Positions 16,038 through 24,733 are shown, counted from the first letter of the stretch. The stretch is DNA of 64,000 bases from Oscillospiraceae bacterium (GCA_030539275.1 JAUNSK010000011.1:50830-114829), one strand, 5' to 3'. The notes: generated by a model not told the origin, from the sequence alone. Numbers and translations are program-made.

Positions 16038-17609
16038 ATGAAAAAAGTACTTGATCTGAACCTCGGTTTTTCAGATGCACAAACCTATCTTCAAAGATCT
16101 AATAAACAAATGTTCTCGGAGATTTTTGTAAAGAATTATTATCTTGAAGATTTACTGAAACCCAATATATATTTTCTGATAGGAGAAAAAGGAACAGGAA
16201 AAACGGCTTATGCTACATATCTTACAAATAATGAATATAAGCAAAATAAATCTTTTCTTAAGTTCATATGTGGTACAGATTATGAGAAGTTTTACGAGTT
16301 GAAACGGACAGGAAAAATTGATATCAGCGGTTATGCAGATATATGGCAATGTATAATTCTTTTGATTACTGCTAAAAGTATTGCAAATGACAATAAGCTA
16401 GTTGAAAGCTTTTCAAGAAGCCGGATAACAGATTTATTAAAAGCTATTGATGAATACTATAATAAGGCATTTTCACCAGAAATAATTAATGCATTAAAAA
16501 TCGTAGATCAAAGTGGTTATGCTGCCACACTTATATCAAAACACGCAGAAGTCGGCGCAAAACAAGATAACACGACAGAGTTTACTGAACAGAAAATGCA
16601 GATGAACCTATACTATATATCCCAGCAATTTTCATCATGTCTCAATAAAATAAAACTCAATAAAAATATTAATATATTTATTGATGGTATTGATGTACGT
16701 CCATCTCAGATACCTTTCGATGAGTATCTCAACTGCATAAAAGGTCTCCTGACTTCCTGTTGGATTTTAAACACGGAATTATTTGCAAATACCAAAGATT
16801 CAAAAGGAAAAATTAAAATTATACTGCTTTTAAGGCCTGACATATATAATGCTTTAAATGTTCAGAACTCAACAAATAAGCTGCTTGATAATTCCGTTTA
16901 CTTAGAATGGAGAACCACATATTCAGATTACTATTCATCTGCTCTGTATCAGATGGCTCAAAAACTATTGTCCTATGATCAGCCAGACATATGCACAACA
17001 GATATATGGGAGAAGTATTTTAACTGGAATACATATTTAAGAAATGGCAGAACTTCGTCTAACAATGCATTTAAAGAATTCTTAAAAATATCATTAAGCA
17101 GACCAAGAGATATTCAGATCATCCTTAAACTTTTACAGGTAAATATGAAACAGAAAGGTAATCATAATGATTCAACCTTTGATTACCACACATATATAAG
17201 CGATAAATTTCAGAACGATTACTCTGAATATTTTCTTAGTTCACTTAAAGATCAGTTATCCTTCTACTATTCAGAAGATGACTATCAGTATTTCAAGAAG
17301 TTTTTTGATTTCTTTACAGGTCCTCAGTTTTCTTTTACTAAGTATCAGGAAGCATATAACCAATATGCTGATTATATTCTGGAACATGCTACAAATATAC
17401 CGCCGTATATAGAAAAACCCGAATCATTTCTTCAGTTTTTATATGACAGCAATGTTGTAGCAGCTGTTGAAGAAAATGGGCGTTTTTTTCATTTTTCGTA
17501 CCGAGAAAAAAGTCCTACCAACATTTCTCCGGAAGTTCCTTATGATATTAATATGAATTACAAGTTTCATTATGGTCTTTATAAAAAGACCCGACTGGGA
17601 CGTTATTAA
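16038..17609 (+). CDS. P-loop ATPase (STAND/Sll1717-like), putative island cargo
   Basis: 523 residues. Walker A is IGEKGTGKTAYA (near residue 55) and the Walker B-like strand is INIFIDGIDV (near residue 217). A sensor-like strand IILLLRPDIYN and a later ISLSRPRDIQIIL follow, a set of motifs I associate with the Sll1717/FunZ-type P-loop ATPases common in accessory and defence loci. The C-terminal about 150 residues have no recognised domain and may be the effector or sensor. The gene is conspicuously more AT-rich than its neighbours, has its own promoter, and sits between the intact transporter 3' end and a decayed second copy of it. That arrangement points to acquisition by transfer. AAAGGAAG precedes the ATG. 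Confidence 0.85.
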   Translation: MKKVLDLNLGFSDAQTYLQRSNKQMFSEIFVKNYYLEDLLKPNIYFLIGEKGTGKTAYATYLTNNEYKQNKSFLKFICGTDYEKFYELKRTGKIDISGYADIWQCIILLITAKSIANDNKLVESFSRSRITDLLKAIDEYYNKAFSPEIINALKIVDQSGYAATLISKHAEVGAKQDNTTEFTEQKMQMNLYYISQQFSSCLNKIKLNKNINIFIDGIDVRPSQIPFDEYLNCIKGLLTSCWILNTELFANTKDSKGKIKIILLLRPDIYNALNVQNSTNKLLDNSVYLEWRTTYSDYYSSALYQMAQKLLSYDQPDICTTDIWEKYFNWNTYLRNGRTSSNNAFKEFLKISLSRPRDIQIILKLLQVNMKQKGNHNDSTFDYHTYISDKFQNDYSEYFLSSLKDQLSFYYSEDDYQYFKKFFDFFTGPQFSFTKYQEAYNQYADYILEHATNIPPYIEKPESFLQFLYDSNVVAAVEENGRFFHFSYREKSPTNISPEVPYDINMNYKFHYGLYKKTRLGRY

Positions 17610-17636
17610 GTATTTAATTAAAATCAGACAGCTATT

Positions 17637-18045
17637 TCATAGCGATACTTGCAGGACTTGCCATCCTACCAGAAGATGTTGTCGTTCATCATACTTCATA
17701 GACCACAAAAATGTCACCCGCAACGCCGGTGCTCTCGGCTGCTCAGTTGGAATATATATAGCAGCCATATTCGTTTCCCACTCCTTCGATGCACCTGCCG
17801 ACTTCAAGGTTTTAGGCAAAAATTTAATAGACCTGTTCACGACACATACAGTTAAGATACTCATGCCTATCGGCAAATTTCTCATGTGTATTCTCGTCGG
17901 GTATGTCTGGGGGATTCCGAACATGCTCAAGGAGATATCGTCGAACGGGCTTTATAAATTCTGATATAAGACTGCGATAAGCGCGACTATCAAATATATT
18001 GCACCACCGCTGATATTTATGATAATTGTGTTTTCGTTTTTATAA
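17637..18045 (+). pseudogene. Decayed partial copy of the NSS transporter 3' end
   Basis: 17637-17670 matches 15227-15260. After an internal deletion of about 160 bases relative to the intact gene, 17680-18045 matches 15427-15789 at high identity. The translated part still reads YFIDHKNVTRNAGALGCS and VGYVWGIPNMLKE, but an in-frame TGA at 17962-17964 interrupts it and there is no start. Similarity continues past the stop into a damaged copy of the transporter terminator. It forms an imperfect direct repeat flanking the P-loop ATPase gene. Confidence 0.9.
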
Positions 18046-18166
18046 AGTAATCTGATATGGAATGAAACGACCCCACGCCGCTTGAGGAGGAGCGACGTGG
18101 AATCCATATTTTCTGACATTTCTTCTGCTAATAGTATTAATATTCTTATTTTTTTTTAATAAATTG

Positions 18167-18195
18167 TTGATTATATATTTTTTTAGTTATATAAT
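18167..18195 (+). promoter_or_regulatory. Promoter before the small zinc-protein relic
   Basis: TTGATT (18167-18172), 17 bases, TATAAT (18190-18195), followed by ACGGAGGG and ATG 18257. The transcription and translation signals look intact although the gene behind them is broken. Confidence 0.55.
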
Positions 18196-18256
18196 AAAAA
18201 TAATCCACTTAACATTTTATGTTATTTGAAATTTAGAATAAAACGGAGGGTTTATT

Positions 18257-18443
18257 ATGGTACAAGTTAAAAATATTAATGGAACGACCAAAAACATATG
18301 TCCATCTGGCTTTGACTCCTGAAAAAATTGGTAAGAAACCCGAAAAAAATTGGTATATAGTACTTTTGTGTTCTAGTTGTAACACATCAAAAAAATCAGG
18401 TATTTAGCGTAAGAGAAGACGACCTTGCCCCATTAAACGATTA
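18257..18443 (+). pseudogene. Relic of a small Cys-containing (zinc-type) protein
   Basis: ATG 18257 follows ACGGAGGG and opens MVQVKNINGTTKNICPSGF, then stops at 18322. From memory this matches the start of a widespread family of about 100 residues (VKNINGT..NTCKCGSW). Further on, in another frame, NWYIVLLCSSCNTSKKSG resembles that family's WYI.PLC..HN segment. The middle is deleted and frameshifted, so this is a pseudogene. The family assignment rests on short motifs only. Confidence 0.5.
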
Positions 18444-18526
18444 ATATCAACATAATAAGCTATAACTCCAGATTTCATATATTACCATGCAATATTAGGC
18501 TTTATTAATACATACAGGGTAAGTAT

Positions 18527-18555
18527 AAACTATTTGTTATTGAAACAAATAGTTT
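18527..18555. repeat. 12-bp perfect inverted repeat
   Basis: AAACTATTTGTT (18527-18538) and AACAAATAGTTT (18544-18555) around five bases, 80 bases before the DUF2971 gene. There is no T-run, so it looks more like an operator or RNA hairpin than a terminator. Its role is unknown. Confidence 0.6.
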
Positions 18556-18634
18556 GACTTGTAAAACATTTTAAAAGGCTTGATCACATGGTAATATTTT
18601 ATTTATCTTTGTTAAAAAGCAATAAGGAGATTAT

Positions 18635-19492
18635 ATGGATATAAACAATAATGGACCTACATTCCTTTATCACTATACAAATGTAGATTCCCTTGCATTG
18701 ATACTAAAAAATAAATCCATCAGGCTCAACTCTTTAGACCAAATGGATGACCTACAAGAACAAGATTGCGAAGATAAACAGAATTTTGGTAAATTTGTTT
18801 TTGTAAGTTCATGGACTTCAGATTCTAAAGAAAGTATACCTATGTGGAGAATGTATACCCCTAAGCAAAGAGGTATAAGAATAAAATTACCTGTTAATCC
18901 ATTCAAAAAGTATACAGTAACTGCTGAACAAATTTCAGATTGCATTACTTGTTCTCGTGAAGTTACTGATAAAGCAACAGCAAAATCTGAAATCATCATA
19001 CCTGTGAATCAATATTTTAATAACGAATTTTATGTATCAAATTTTGGATGTGACAAGCAATTATTTAAAGTTACTTATACTCAAGAAAAATCTTTGCTAA
19101 GACCACATATACTTGAAACAAATAATAAAGACTCATTTTCTGTACACTTGAGCAAATTAGGTAAATATAAAAATCAATATTGGGAATTTCAAAAAGAATG
19201 GCGATATATTTTGTTAATTTATCCTATGTCACAAATAAAATTAACTAATGAAGCATTACTAGATAAATATGACGAAATTAAACAATTCTATCACAAAACT
19301 ATTTTAGGACAAGCATCACTCCCTTTTAATTATTATGATTTGAAAATTGATGAGCAAATATTTAATCAAATGAGTATCACTTTAGCTCCTGATATATCAG
19401 AAAGTTCAAAAACTATTGTGGACTTATTAATTAAAGAATACAACCCTAATTGTAATATTGAAGAAAGTGAATTAGATAAATTACTAAGATGA
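18635..19492 (+). CDS. DUF2971 family protein
   Basis: 285 residues. The N-terminus FLYHYTNVDSLALILKNKSI, then RLNSLDQMDDLQE, FVSSWTSD and the PMWRMYTP segment are the characteristic order of DUF2971 (LYHYT... / ...MW..Y). The C-terminal half includes KEWRYILLIYP. The biochemical role of the family is not established, though it recurs in accessory and defence neighbourhoods and its fold has been compared with ADP-ribosyltransferase-like enzymes. The gene is AT-rich, as is the P-loop ATPase upstream. AAGGAG precedes the ATG. No partner gene is close-packed with it. Confidence 0.85.
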   Translation: MDINNNGPTFLYHYTNVDSLALILKNKSIRLNSLDQMDDLQEQDCEDKQNFGKFVFVSSWTSDSKESIPMWRMYTPKQRGIRIKLPVNPFKKYTVTAEQISDCITCSREVTDKATAKSEIIIPVNQYFNNEFYVSNFGCDKQLFKVTYTQEKSLLRPHILETNNKDSFSVHLSKLGKYKNQYWEFQKEWRYILLIYPMSQIKLTNEALLDKYDEIKQFYHKTILGQASLPFNYYDLKIDEQIFNQMSITLAPDISESSKTIVDLLIKEYNPNCNIEESELDKLLR

Positions 19493-19555
19493 TTACAAGA
19501 ACTCATCTCAATTCCCCAACATCTATACACCTCATTAAAAAAATTAATTTTCCCC

Positions 19556-19703
19556 TTGACTCTCTCCCCCCACCGTATATAATAGATGTTATGAGAAAAA
19601 TGTCCTGACGCACCAAATATTCCATTACATCCCCCAGACCCCACCCAAGACAGCACATATAATTCTTCAGTATCAAATTTACATCAAAGGAGGCCACCTC
19701 AAA
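19556..19703 (+). promoter_or_regulatory. Promoter-leader cassette, copy A
   Basis: TTGACT (19556-19561), 16 bases, TATAAT (19578-19583), then a conserved transcribed block AAATGTCCTGACGCACCA, a second block AGACAGCACAT, and AAAGGAGG before ATG 19704. The same arrangement occurs at 22439-22585 and 23786-23933. Similarity also extends upstream of the -35. Confidence 0.8.
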
Positions 19704-20165
19704 ATGCCAAAATTCAAAGACATCCTAAAATCCGCCGGTCTTTCAAACCTTAAACTTTCCCTTCCGTTTCTGGAAATGGAACTAACCCTTAATCAGGCTG
19801 ACCGTGATGCAGCGTGGGAGCTTTACATAGAACTGTCCACACGCTGTGCAACTCAGTCAGTTGATGAATCATCGCAGGACAACAGAGAAGCAATAACAAG
19901 CTTATACACTCTGTTCCCTATCACAAGAGAAATACTTAAGAAGTACAAATGTGACTGCATTAACTTCAGTAAAATAGCTATCCCTGTCCTTAATCAGGTT
20001 TTAAGGCCGTTTGTTTCAAAATGGCACAAGTTTGATATGGAGCACAGGAATGACGTGAGCTGTGACTGGGGAAATTTCAGAGAAGAGCTGGAAGAAATTC
20101 AGACAACACTTAAAGACTATACAGGATTATTATGTGAACTTGCACGAGTTGAAGACTTGTCATAA
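19704..20165 (+). CDS. Unknown 153-residue cytosolic protein, copy A
   Basis: Not recognised as a named family. 153 residues, helix-rich, without signal peptide or membrane segment. It starts MPKFKDILKSAGLSNLKL, contains DRDAAWELYIELSTR and ends LARVEDLS. It is nearly identical to the 153-residue protein at 22586-23047, with differences mostly in the first residue and in the last 30 residues. It is transcribed from copy A of the repeated promoter-leader cassette, ends in its own terminator, and is followed by a secreted BspA-like protein, as is copy B. Confidence 0.85.
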   Translation: MPKFKDILKSAGLSNLKLSLPFLEMELTLNQADRDAAWELYIELSTRCATQSVDESSQDNREAITSLYTLFPITREILKKYKCDCINFSKIAIPVLNQVLRPFVSKWHKFDMEHRNDVSCDWGNFREELEEIQTTLKDYTGLLCELARVEDLS

Positions 20166-20220
20166 AAATCCACTACCCAAAGTAAGACAATCACATGACA
20201 TACAACGGGCCTTCTCATAC

Positions 20221-20266
20221 AAAACCAGTACCGGGTAATTTAAACACTACGGTACTGGTTTTTATT
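20221..20266 (+). terminator. Terminator after copy A of the 153-residue gene
   Basis: 13-bp perfect stem, AAAACCAGTACCG (20221-20233) with CGGTACTGGTTTT (20250-20262), followed by more T. It makes the downstream BspA-like gene a separate transcription unit. Confidence 0.9.
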
Positions 20267-20342
20267 TTAATACCTGTATTTTATCAAGAGAAACAATTAC
20301 CCTGTATTTATTTAAAAGATTATTCACTATAATTTCTAAGTA

Positions 20343-20371
20343 TTGACTTTATAATACCAAGGATTTATAAT
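20343..20371 (+). promoter_or_regulatory. Promoter of the BspA-transglutaminase-dockerin gene
   Basis: TTGACT (20343-20348), 17 bases, TATAAT (20366-20371), 67 bases before ATG 20439. Confidence 0.75.
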
Positions 20372-20438
20372 ATCTGTGGAATCTATTTACCAGGCAATAA
20401 AACAGTAAAAAAAACATTTATCGAAAGGTACTGATACT

Positions 20439-22169
20439 ATGAAAAAATTATTAAAACTATCTATAGTTACTTTTGTAATTTCCATTATAGCAGTATCATC
20501 CTTTCACCCATCACTACTCAGTGATCTCACAAATTTCAATACCCCCGTATATGCAGATACCGATTACCCATCTCATGCACAGGTAAAATACAATGACAGT
20601 CAAGGTTTATGGACATTGGATCTTATCAGTTTCAAATGTCAGAACAGTGACGGCAGCTATATAGATCCTGAAGTGATCATAGAGAAATTTGAACCTCATA
20701 AATCCCTTAAAAATAAAAATCTGACCATACCAAAAACGGTCTCCGGCTGGGCTTATGATAAGTATAACTGTAAGCACGCTGTAAAAAATGCAGTTGTATG
20801 CGGTACAGGTAATTATGCTTTTAAATGCTGCAATTTTGCAGGCGTTACTATCCCGAATACATTTACGCAGCTTGGCTCTTACACATTCAGCGGATGCAGA
20901 AGTTTAAAAAGTGTTGACTTTGAAGCGGGTTCAAAGCTCTGCAAAAGCGGTGAATATTCATTCAGAGGCTGCAGGTCACTTAAAACAATAAACCTGCCGG
21001 ATTCACTTACAGAGATCTCCCAAAATACTTTTGAAGGCTGTACTGCCATTACTCATATATCTGTCCCCGGTTCAGTTATATCAATTGGCAGCAATGCGTT
21101 TAAGGACTGTACCTCATTATCAGAAGTTTGCTATGCCTGGGACTGCGCTTTATCTGAACTGGACACAAGTGCATTTTTAAACTGCAGATCATATACGTCA
21201 GTTACTATTCCGGATTCGGTAACTAATATTTCAAATGGTCTGGGCAGCAGTGATTATGTTGTAAATATAAACTTCAGTCCTGATAAAACTGATATGATTA
21301 AACGACGATTAAAGTGGGACTCAGATCAGAAATTCAGTCACCTGAGAACATTTAATAGTATCGATATTGTTACTAACGGTGCAATAAACCCGGATTTCAG
21401 AGAAATATTTGCATCATTTAATTTCGGTGATAATATTTTAATAGACAATGCAATGAAAACAGAAATCAGTACAATTGCATATGAACAGACAAAAAACTGC
21501 AAAAATGATTTAGAAAAAGCAAAGGTCCTGCATGACTGGATCTGTAAAAAAATTCAGTATGACAATGAGAATAAGTGTGTCAATTCAGACTTTAGTGACT
21601 ACTCTGTTTTTCTGAATGACCGGACCGTATGCACCGGATATGCAAAAGCATATACCGCACTCACACAGGCAGCCGGCCTCGAATCATATTGTGAGTATGG
21701 CACAAGTCATACATTTAATGTTGTTAAGATCGGTCAGGAATATTATCATGCTGACCTGTGCTGGGATGACGACGGCAAAGATACAACAGGTACATTTTTT
21801 GATTATGACTGGTTTCTTAATGATGATGTAGATTTTATTAACGAAAATAATAACGGTCATCACAATAATAAAATAATTTATCCGACACCATTATATAACA
21901 GATATAATTCGCCCGACAAAATAGAATGCAGCACGGTAATAGGTGATGGAAACAAAGACAGGGTAACAGATAAGAATGATATGGAACTACTTATAAATAT
22001 CATTTTACAAAATGTAAGTACCGATGATCCTGACTATAATGCATATGCTCTTGACCTGAATTTTGACGGCAGATTTAACTTCGCTGATCTGGTGGTAATG
22101 TCACAGTATTTAAATGCTCAATCATTAAACAGCAGTCTTACAATGAAAGATTATTTATTAAATAAATAA
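20439..22169 (+). CDS. Secreted BspA-like repeat protein with transglutaminase-like domain and dockerin
   Basis: 576 residues. A signal peptide (about residues 1-37, ending near PVYADTD) leads into LRR_5/BspA repeats at about 110-290 (FSGCRSLKSVDF, FRGCRSLKTINLPDSL). A transglutaminase/protease-like domain at about 350-460 carries a Cys-His-Asp triad in TVCTGYAKAY, TSHTFNVV and YHADLCWDD. The type I dockerin at about 495-570 has two calcium loops (GDGNKDRVTDKNDMELL; LDLNFDGRFNFADLVVMSQY). It is probably delivered to the cellulosome or cell surface and could cleave or cross-link protein; the substrate is unknown. It follows copy A of the 153-residue gene but has its own promoter. Confidence 0.92.
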   Translation: MKKLLKLSIVTFVISIIAVSSFHPSLLSDLTNFNTPVYADTDYPSHAQVKYNDSQGLWTLDLISFKCQNSDGSYIDPEVIIEKFEPHKSLKNKNLTIPKTVSGWAYDKYNCKHAVKNAVVCGTGNYAFKCCNFAGVTIPNTFTQLGSYTFSGCRSLKSVDFEAGSKLCKSGEYSFRGCRSLKTINLPDSLTEISQNTFEGCTAITHISVPGSVISIGSNAFKDCTSLSEVCYAWDCALSELDTSAFLNCRSYTSVTIPDSVTNISNGLGSSDYVVNINFSPDKTDMIKRRLKWDSDQKFSHLRTFNSIDIVTNGAINPDFREIFASFNFGDNILIDNAMKTEISTIAYEQTKNCKNDLEKAKVLHDWICKKIQYDNENKCVNSDFSDYSVFLNDRTVCTGYAKAYTALTQAAGLESYCEYGTSHTFNVVKIGQEYYHADLCWDDDGKDTTGTFFDYDWFLNDDVDFINENNNGHHNNKIIYPTPLYNRYNSPDKIECSTVIGDGNKDRVTDKNDMELLINIILQNVSTDDPDYNAYALDLNFDGRFNFADLVVMSQYLNAQSLNSSLTMKDYLLNK

Positions 22170-22438
22170 ATAATAATAAAGTTATTACACTTAGTTCACA
22201 GACAGGTATACTGCCGGGATGTGAACTTTATTATTATATTATTTCTAAAAAAGATATTTGTCTCAATTCAGCTCTTCATCATTAAACACGCTCAACATTT
22301 CTGCCGCACTGCTGTTGATTTCTTCTGGGCATCCAGAATACATATATATGATTTTTTCAAAAAAGCAGTCTGCAGCGAAAAAAAATACCTGTTCCCCCAA
22401 AATTAAATAAAATCCATCCAAAATAATCAAATAAATCA

Positions 22439-22585
22439 TTGACTGTCTCCCCCCAACCATCTATAATAGAACTATGATACAAATGTCCTACCACACCAGA
22501 TATTTCACAATATACACCAATCCCAACCGAGACAAAACATCTGATATTGAGTATCAAATGTACAGCATATAAAAGGAGCACTCCA
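22439..22585 (+). promoter_or_regulatory. Promoter-leader cassette, copy B
   Basis: TTGACT (22439-22444), 17 bases, TATAAT (22462-22467), then AAATGTCCTACCACACCA, a diverged AGACAAAACAT block and AAAAGGAG before ATG 22586. In the 5' gap a weak hairpin (AGTTCACA/TGTGAACT, 22193-22227) may end the preceding gene. The stretch 22236-22380 shows nothing that I can support. Confidence 0.8.
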
Positions 22586-23047
22586 ATGTCAAAATTCAAA
22601 GACATCCTAAAATCCGCCGGCCTTTCAAACCTTAAACTTTCCCTTCCATTTCTGGAAATGGAACTGACCCTTAATCAGGCTGACCGTGACGCAGCGTGGG
22701 AGCTTTACATAGAACTGTCAACCCGCTGTGCAACACAGTCAGTTGATGAATCGTCACAGGACAACAGAGAAGCAATTACCAGCTTGTACACTCTGTTTCC
22801 TATCACAAGAGAAATACTTAAAAAATACAAGTGTGACTGCATTAACTTCAGTAAGATAGCTATCCCTGTCCTTAATCAGGTTTTAAGGCCTTTTGTTTCA
22901 AAATGGCACAAATTTGATATGGAGCACAGAAATGATGTAAGCTGCGACTGGGGAAATTTCAGAGAAGAATTAGAGGCTATCCAGAAGACAATGAAAGACT
23001 ATACAAAATTATTATGTGAACTTGCAAGAGTTGAAGATCTGTCTTAA
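22586..23047 (+). CDS. Unknown 153-residue cytosolic protein, copy B
   Basis: Near-identical paralogue of the protein at 19704-20165. The start chosen is ATG 22586 (MSKFKDILKS), preceded by AAAAGGAG. Most differences from copy A are silent or lie near the C-terminus (EAIQKTMKDYTKLL against EEIQTTLKDYTGLL), so the duplication is recent or maintained by conversion. The function is unknown. A membrane-anchored BspA-like protein starts 58 bases downstream with no terminator between, so these two are probably cotranscribed. Confidence 0.85.
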   Translation: MSKFKDILKSAGLSNLKLSLPFLEMELTLNQADRDAAWELYIELSTRCATQSVDESSQDNREAITSLYTLFPITREILKKYKCDCINFSKIAIPVLNQVLRPFVSKWHKFDMEHRNDVSCDWGNFREELEAIQKTMKDYTKLLCELARVEDLS

Positions 23048-23105
23048 AAAAAAATAACAAAGCTGAATTTCATAAATAATCATGATATTTTACAGGAGAC
23101 ATGAT

Positions 23106-23702
23106 ATGAACAAGAAAATAATATTAATAATTACACTGGTCTTTGTTGGGGGGATGTTGTTTGGATTCGGCAGACGTGCTATCCAAAGACCCGGAAGAAC
23201 CGCTCTGAAAACAATTAGAACATCTTTCCTTAGCAGTTATGTAGAATACAAATGGCAAATAGGATCACCTGTGGACAGCCGTGTCAATGCAGTATTAAAG
23301 TTTGACAACGATGACCTGGTACTTACCTGTTCCGGCACCGGTGCAATGAAGGACTATGATCCGGAAAAATTATCTTTTGACTGGTACCGCCTTTATGATA
23401 AAGATGAGGGCTGGTCAACCAGTATTGACAAGATACATGTTGATGAAGGCATAATACTGATAGGCAGCTATGATTTTGCACTTATGGACCTTACAAAAGA
23501 AATCTATCTCCCGTCCACTCTTAAAACAATAAAGAAAGATGCATTTGGAGTTTCAAAGGATTGTATTATTTATTATAACGCAACCATTTCGGATTGGAAT
23601 AAGCTTGATTTAGAAGAAGGCTGGGATTGTTCGGATACAATTTCTAAAATTAACTGTACCGATGGTATTGTAGAGGTTCAAAAAGCAGCCGATAATCAGT
23701 AA
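23106..23702 (+). CDS. Small membrane-anchored BspA-like protein, copy 1
   Basis: 198 residues from ATG 23106 (AGGAG seven bases upstream). An N-terminal membrane helix (about residues 4-20) anchors an extracytoplasmic domain with BspA-family features: LVLTCSGTGAMKDYD, then IDKIHVDEGIILIGSYDF, EIYLPSTLKTIKKDAF and a closing DWNKLDLEEGW..INCTDGIVEV. This is about one LRR_5 unit plus the family's cap. It has a paralogue at 24811-25401 with the same architecture. It probably shares the transcript of the preceding 153-residue gene. Its role could be surface binding or sensing, but that is inference. Confidence 0.82.
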   Translation: MNKKIILIITLVFVGGMLFGFGRRAIQRPGRTALKTIRTSFLSSYVEYKWQIGSPVDSRVNAVLKFDNDDLVLTCSGTGAMKDYDPEKLSFDWYRLYDKDEGWSTSIDKIHVDEGIILIGSYDFALMDLTKEIYLPSTLKTIKKDAFGVSKDCIIYYNATISDWNKLDLEEGWDCSDTISKINCTDGIVEVQKAADNQ

Positions 23703-23785
23703 GAGTGCTATAAAGAACAGCTGCTTTTATAACCATTGTTCACCCCAAAATCTATAAACTTCATCCAGAATAATCAAATTCACCC

Positions 23786-23933
23786 TTGACTGACTCCACA
23801 CTACCGTATATAATAGATACTGTGAGATAAATGTCCTGTCGCACCAGTTTATCCAAAAAATCTACAACCATCTTTTCCAAGACAGCACATTTAAGAACTT
23901 GTGTTTATAATTAATAATTAAAGGAGCAGTAAA
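23786..23933 (+). promoter_or_regulatory. Promoter-leader cassette, copy C
   Basis: TTGACT (23786-23791), 17 bases, TATAAT (23809-23814), then AAATGTCCTGTCGCACCA, AGACAGCACAT and AAAGGAG before ATG 23934. This copy drives a macrodomain gene rather than the 153-residue gene, so the regulatory piece was duplicated separately from any one coding sequence. Confidence 0.8.
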
Positions 23934-24695
23934 ATGGACAAATTAAACTGGCTGATTGATTATCTTATAAATGAATATGATACAGTCCCTGATATTCCCG
24001 AATGTGATAACGAGTTTGATAAATTCCGCTGTCTTATAAATATCAGAAGACCGGCACCGATTAGTGATGAGTTTATAAAGATTCAGAATGAAGTCCTTCA
24101 GGAAATTAATTCTTCAAGAGAAATAGCTGACATAGAAGATATGAAGCCTGTAAAAGATAATCTGTATATCTGGCAGGGTGATATAACTGCTCTGAAGATA
24201 GATGCCATAGTCAATGCTGCAAACAAGGAAATGACAGGCTGTTATCGTCCGATGCATAAGTGCATTGACAACTGTATACATACGTATTCGGGAGTTCAGC
24301 TGAGACTTCAGTGTGCAGCGATAATGGAAGATCAGATGCATCCTGAATATACAGGCTTTGCAAAAATAACAAGTGCGTATAATCTTCCAAGCAGATATGT
24401 AATACATACTGTAGGACCTATTGTCTGTGAGGAAAGCGGCCCTACTGAAAATGACTGCAACCTTCTTAGAAACTGTTATCTGTCATGTCTCTATACAGCA
24501 AGACAGTTTGATCTTCGTTCGATAGCGTTCTGCTGTATTTCTACCGGGCTGTTTCATTTTCCAAACAGACAGGCAGCTCAGATCGCAATCGAAACAGTAT
24601 CCAGTTTTCTTACAGAACACCACAGCAGAATGAAAGTATTATTTAATGTCTTCACTGATGAAGACCTGAATATTTACAAAGAACTACTGGTATAA
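23934..24695 (+). CDS. Zinc-type macrodomain protein, probable protein-ADP-ribose hydrolase
   Basis: 253 residues. A helical N-terminal part (1-70) precedes a macrodomain (about 75-250). ADP-ribose-binding features include LYIWQGDITALKIDAIVNAAN and, near the end, CCISTGLFHFPN. The loop GCYRPMHKCIDNCIHTYSG, with Cys and His residues, matches the zinc-containing macrodomains that remove ADP-ribose from proteins. It is cytosolic. Expression comes from copy C of the cassette that also drives the two 153-residue genes, which suggests a shared pathway. A terminator follows, then a second small BspA-like gene. Confidence 0.9.
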   Translation: MDKLNWLIDYLINEYDTVPDIPECDNEFDKFRCLINIRRPAPISDEFIKIQNEVLQEINSSREIADIEDMKPVKDNLYIWQGDITALKIDAIVNAANKEMTGCYRPMHKCIDNCIHTYSGVQLRLQCAAIMEDQMHPEYTGFAKITSAYNLPSRYVIHTVGPIVCEESGPTENDCNLLRNCYLSCLYTARQFDLRSIAFCCISTGLFHFPNRQAAQIAIETVSSFLTEHHSRMKVLFNVFTDEDLNIYKELLV

Positions 24696-24703
24696 AAAAT
24701 TTG

Positions 24704-24733
24704 AAAGTGCAGATTAAACGCTGCACTTTTTTT
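24704..24733 (+). terminator. Terminator after the macrodomain gene
   Basis: AAAGTGCAG (24704-24712) pairs with CTGCACTTT (24721-24729), followed by TTTT. Confidence 0.88.

Noticed and set aside
17572-17964. 130-codon open frame running from the P-loop ATPase end into transporter-like sequence
   Set aside because: It is a chance join. Its first part overlaps the ATPase gene out of frame and the rest is the decayed transporter copy, with no ribosome site or start.
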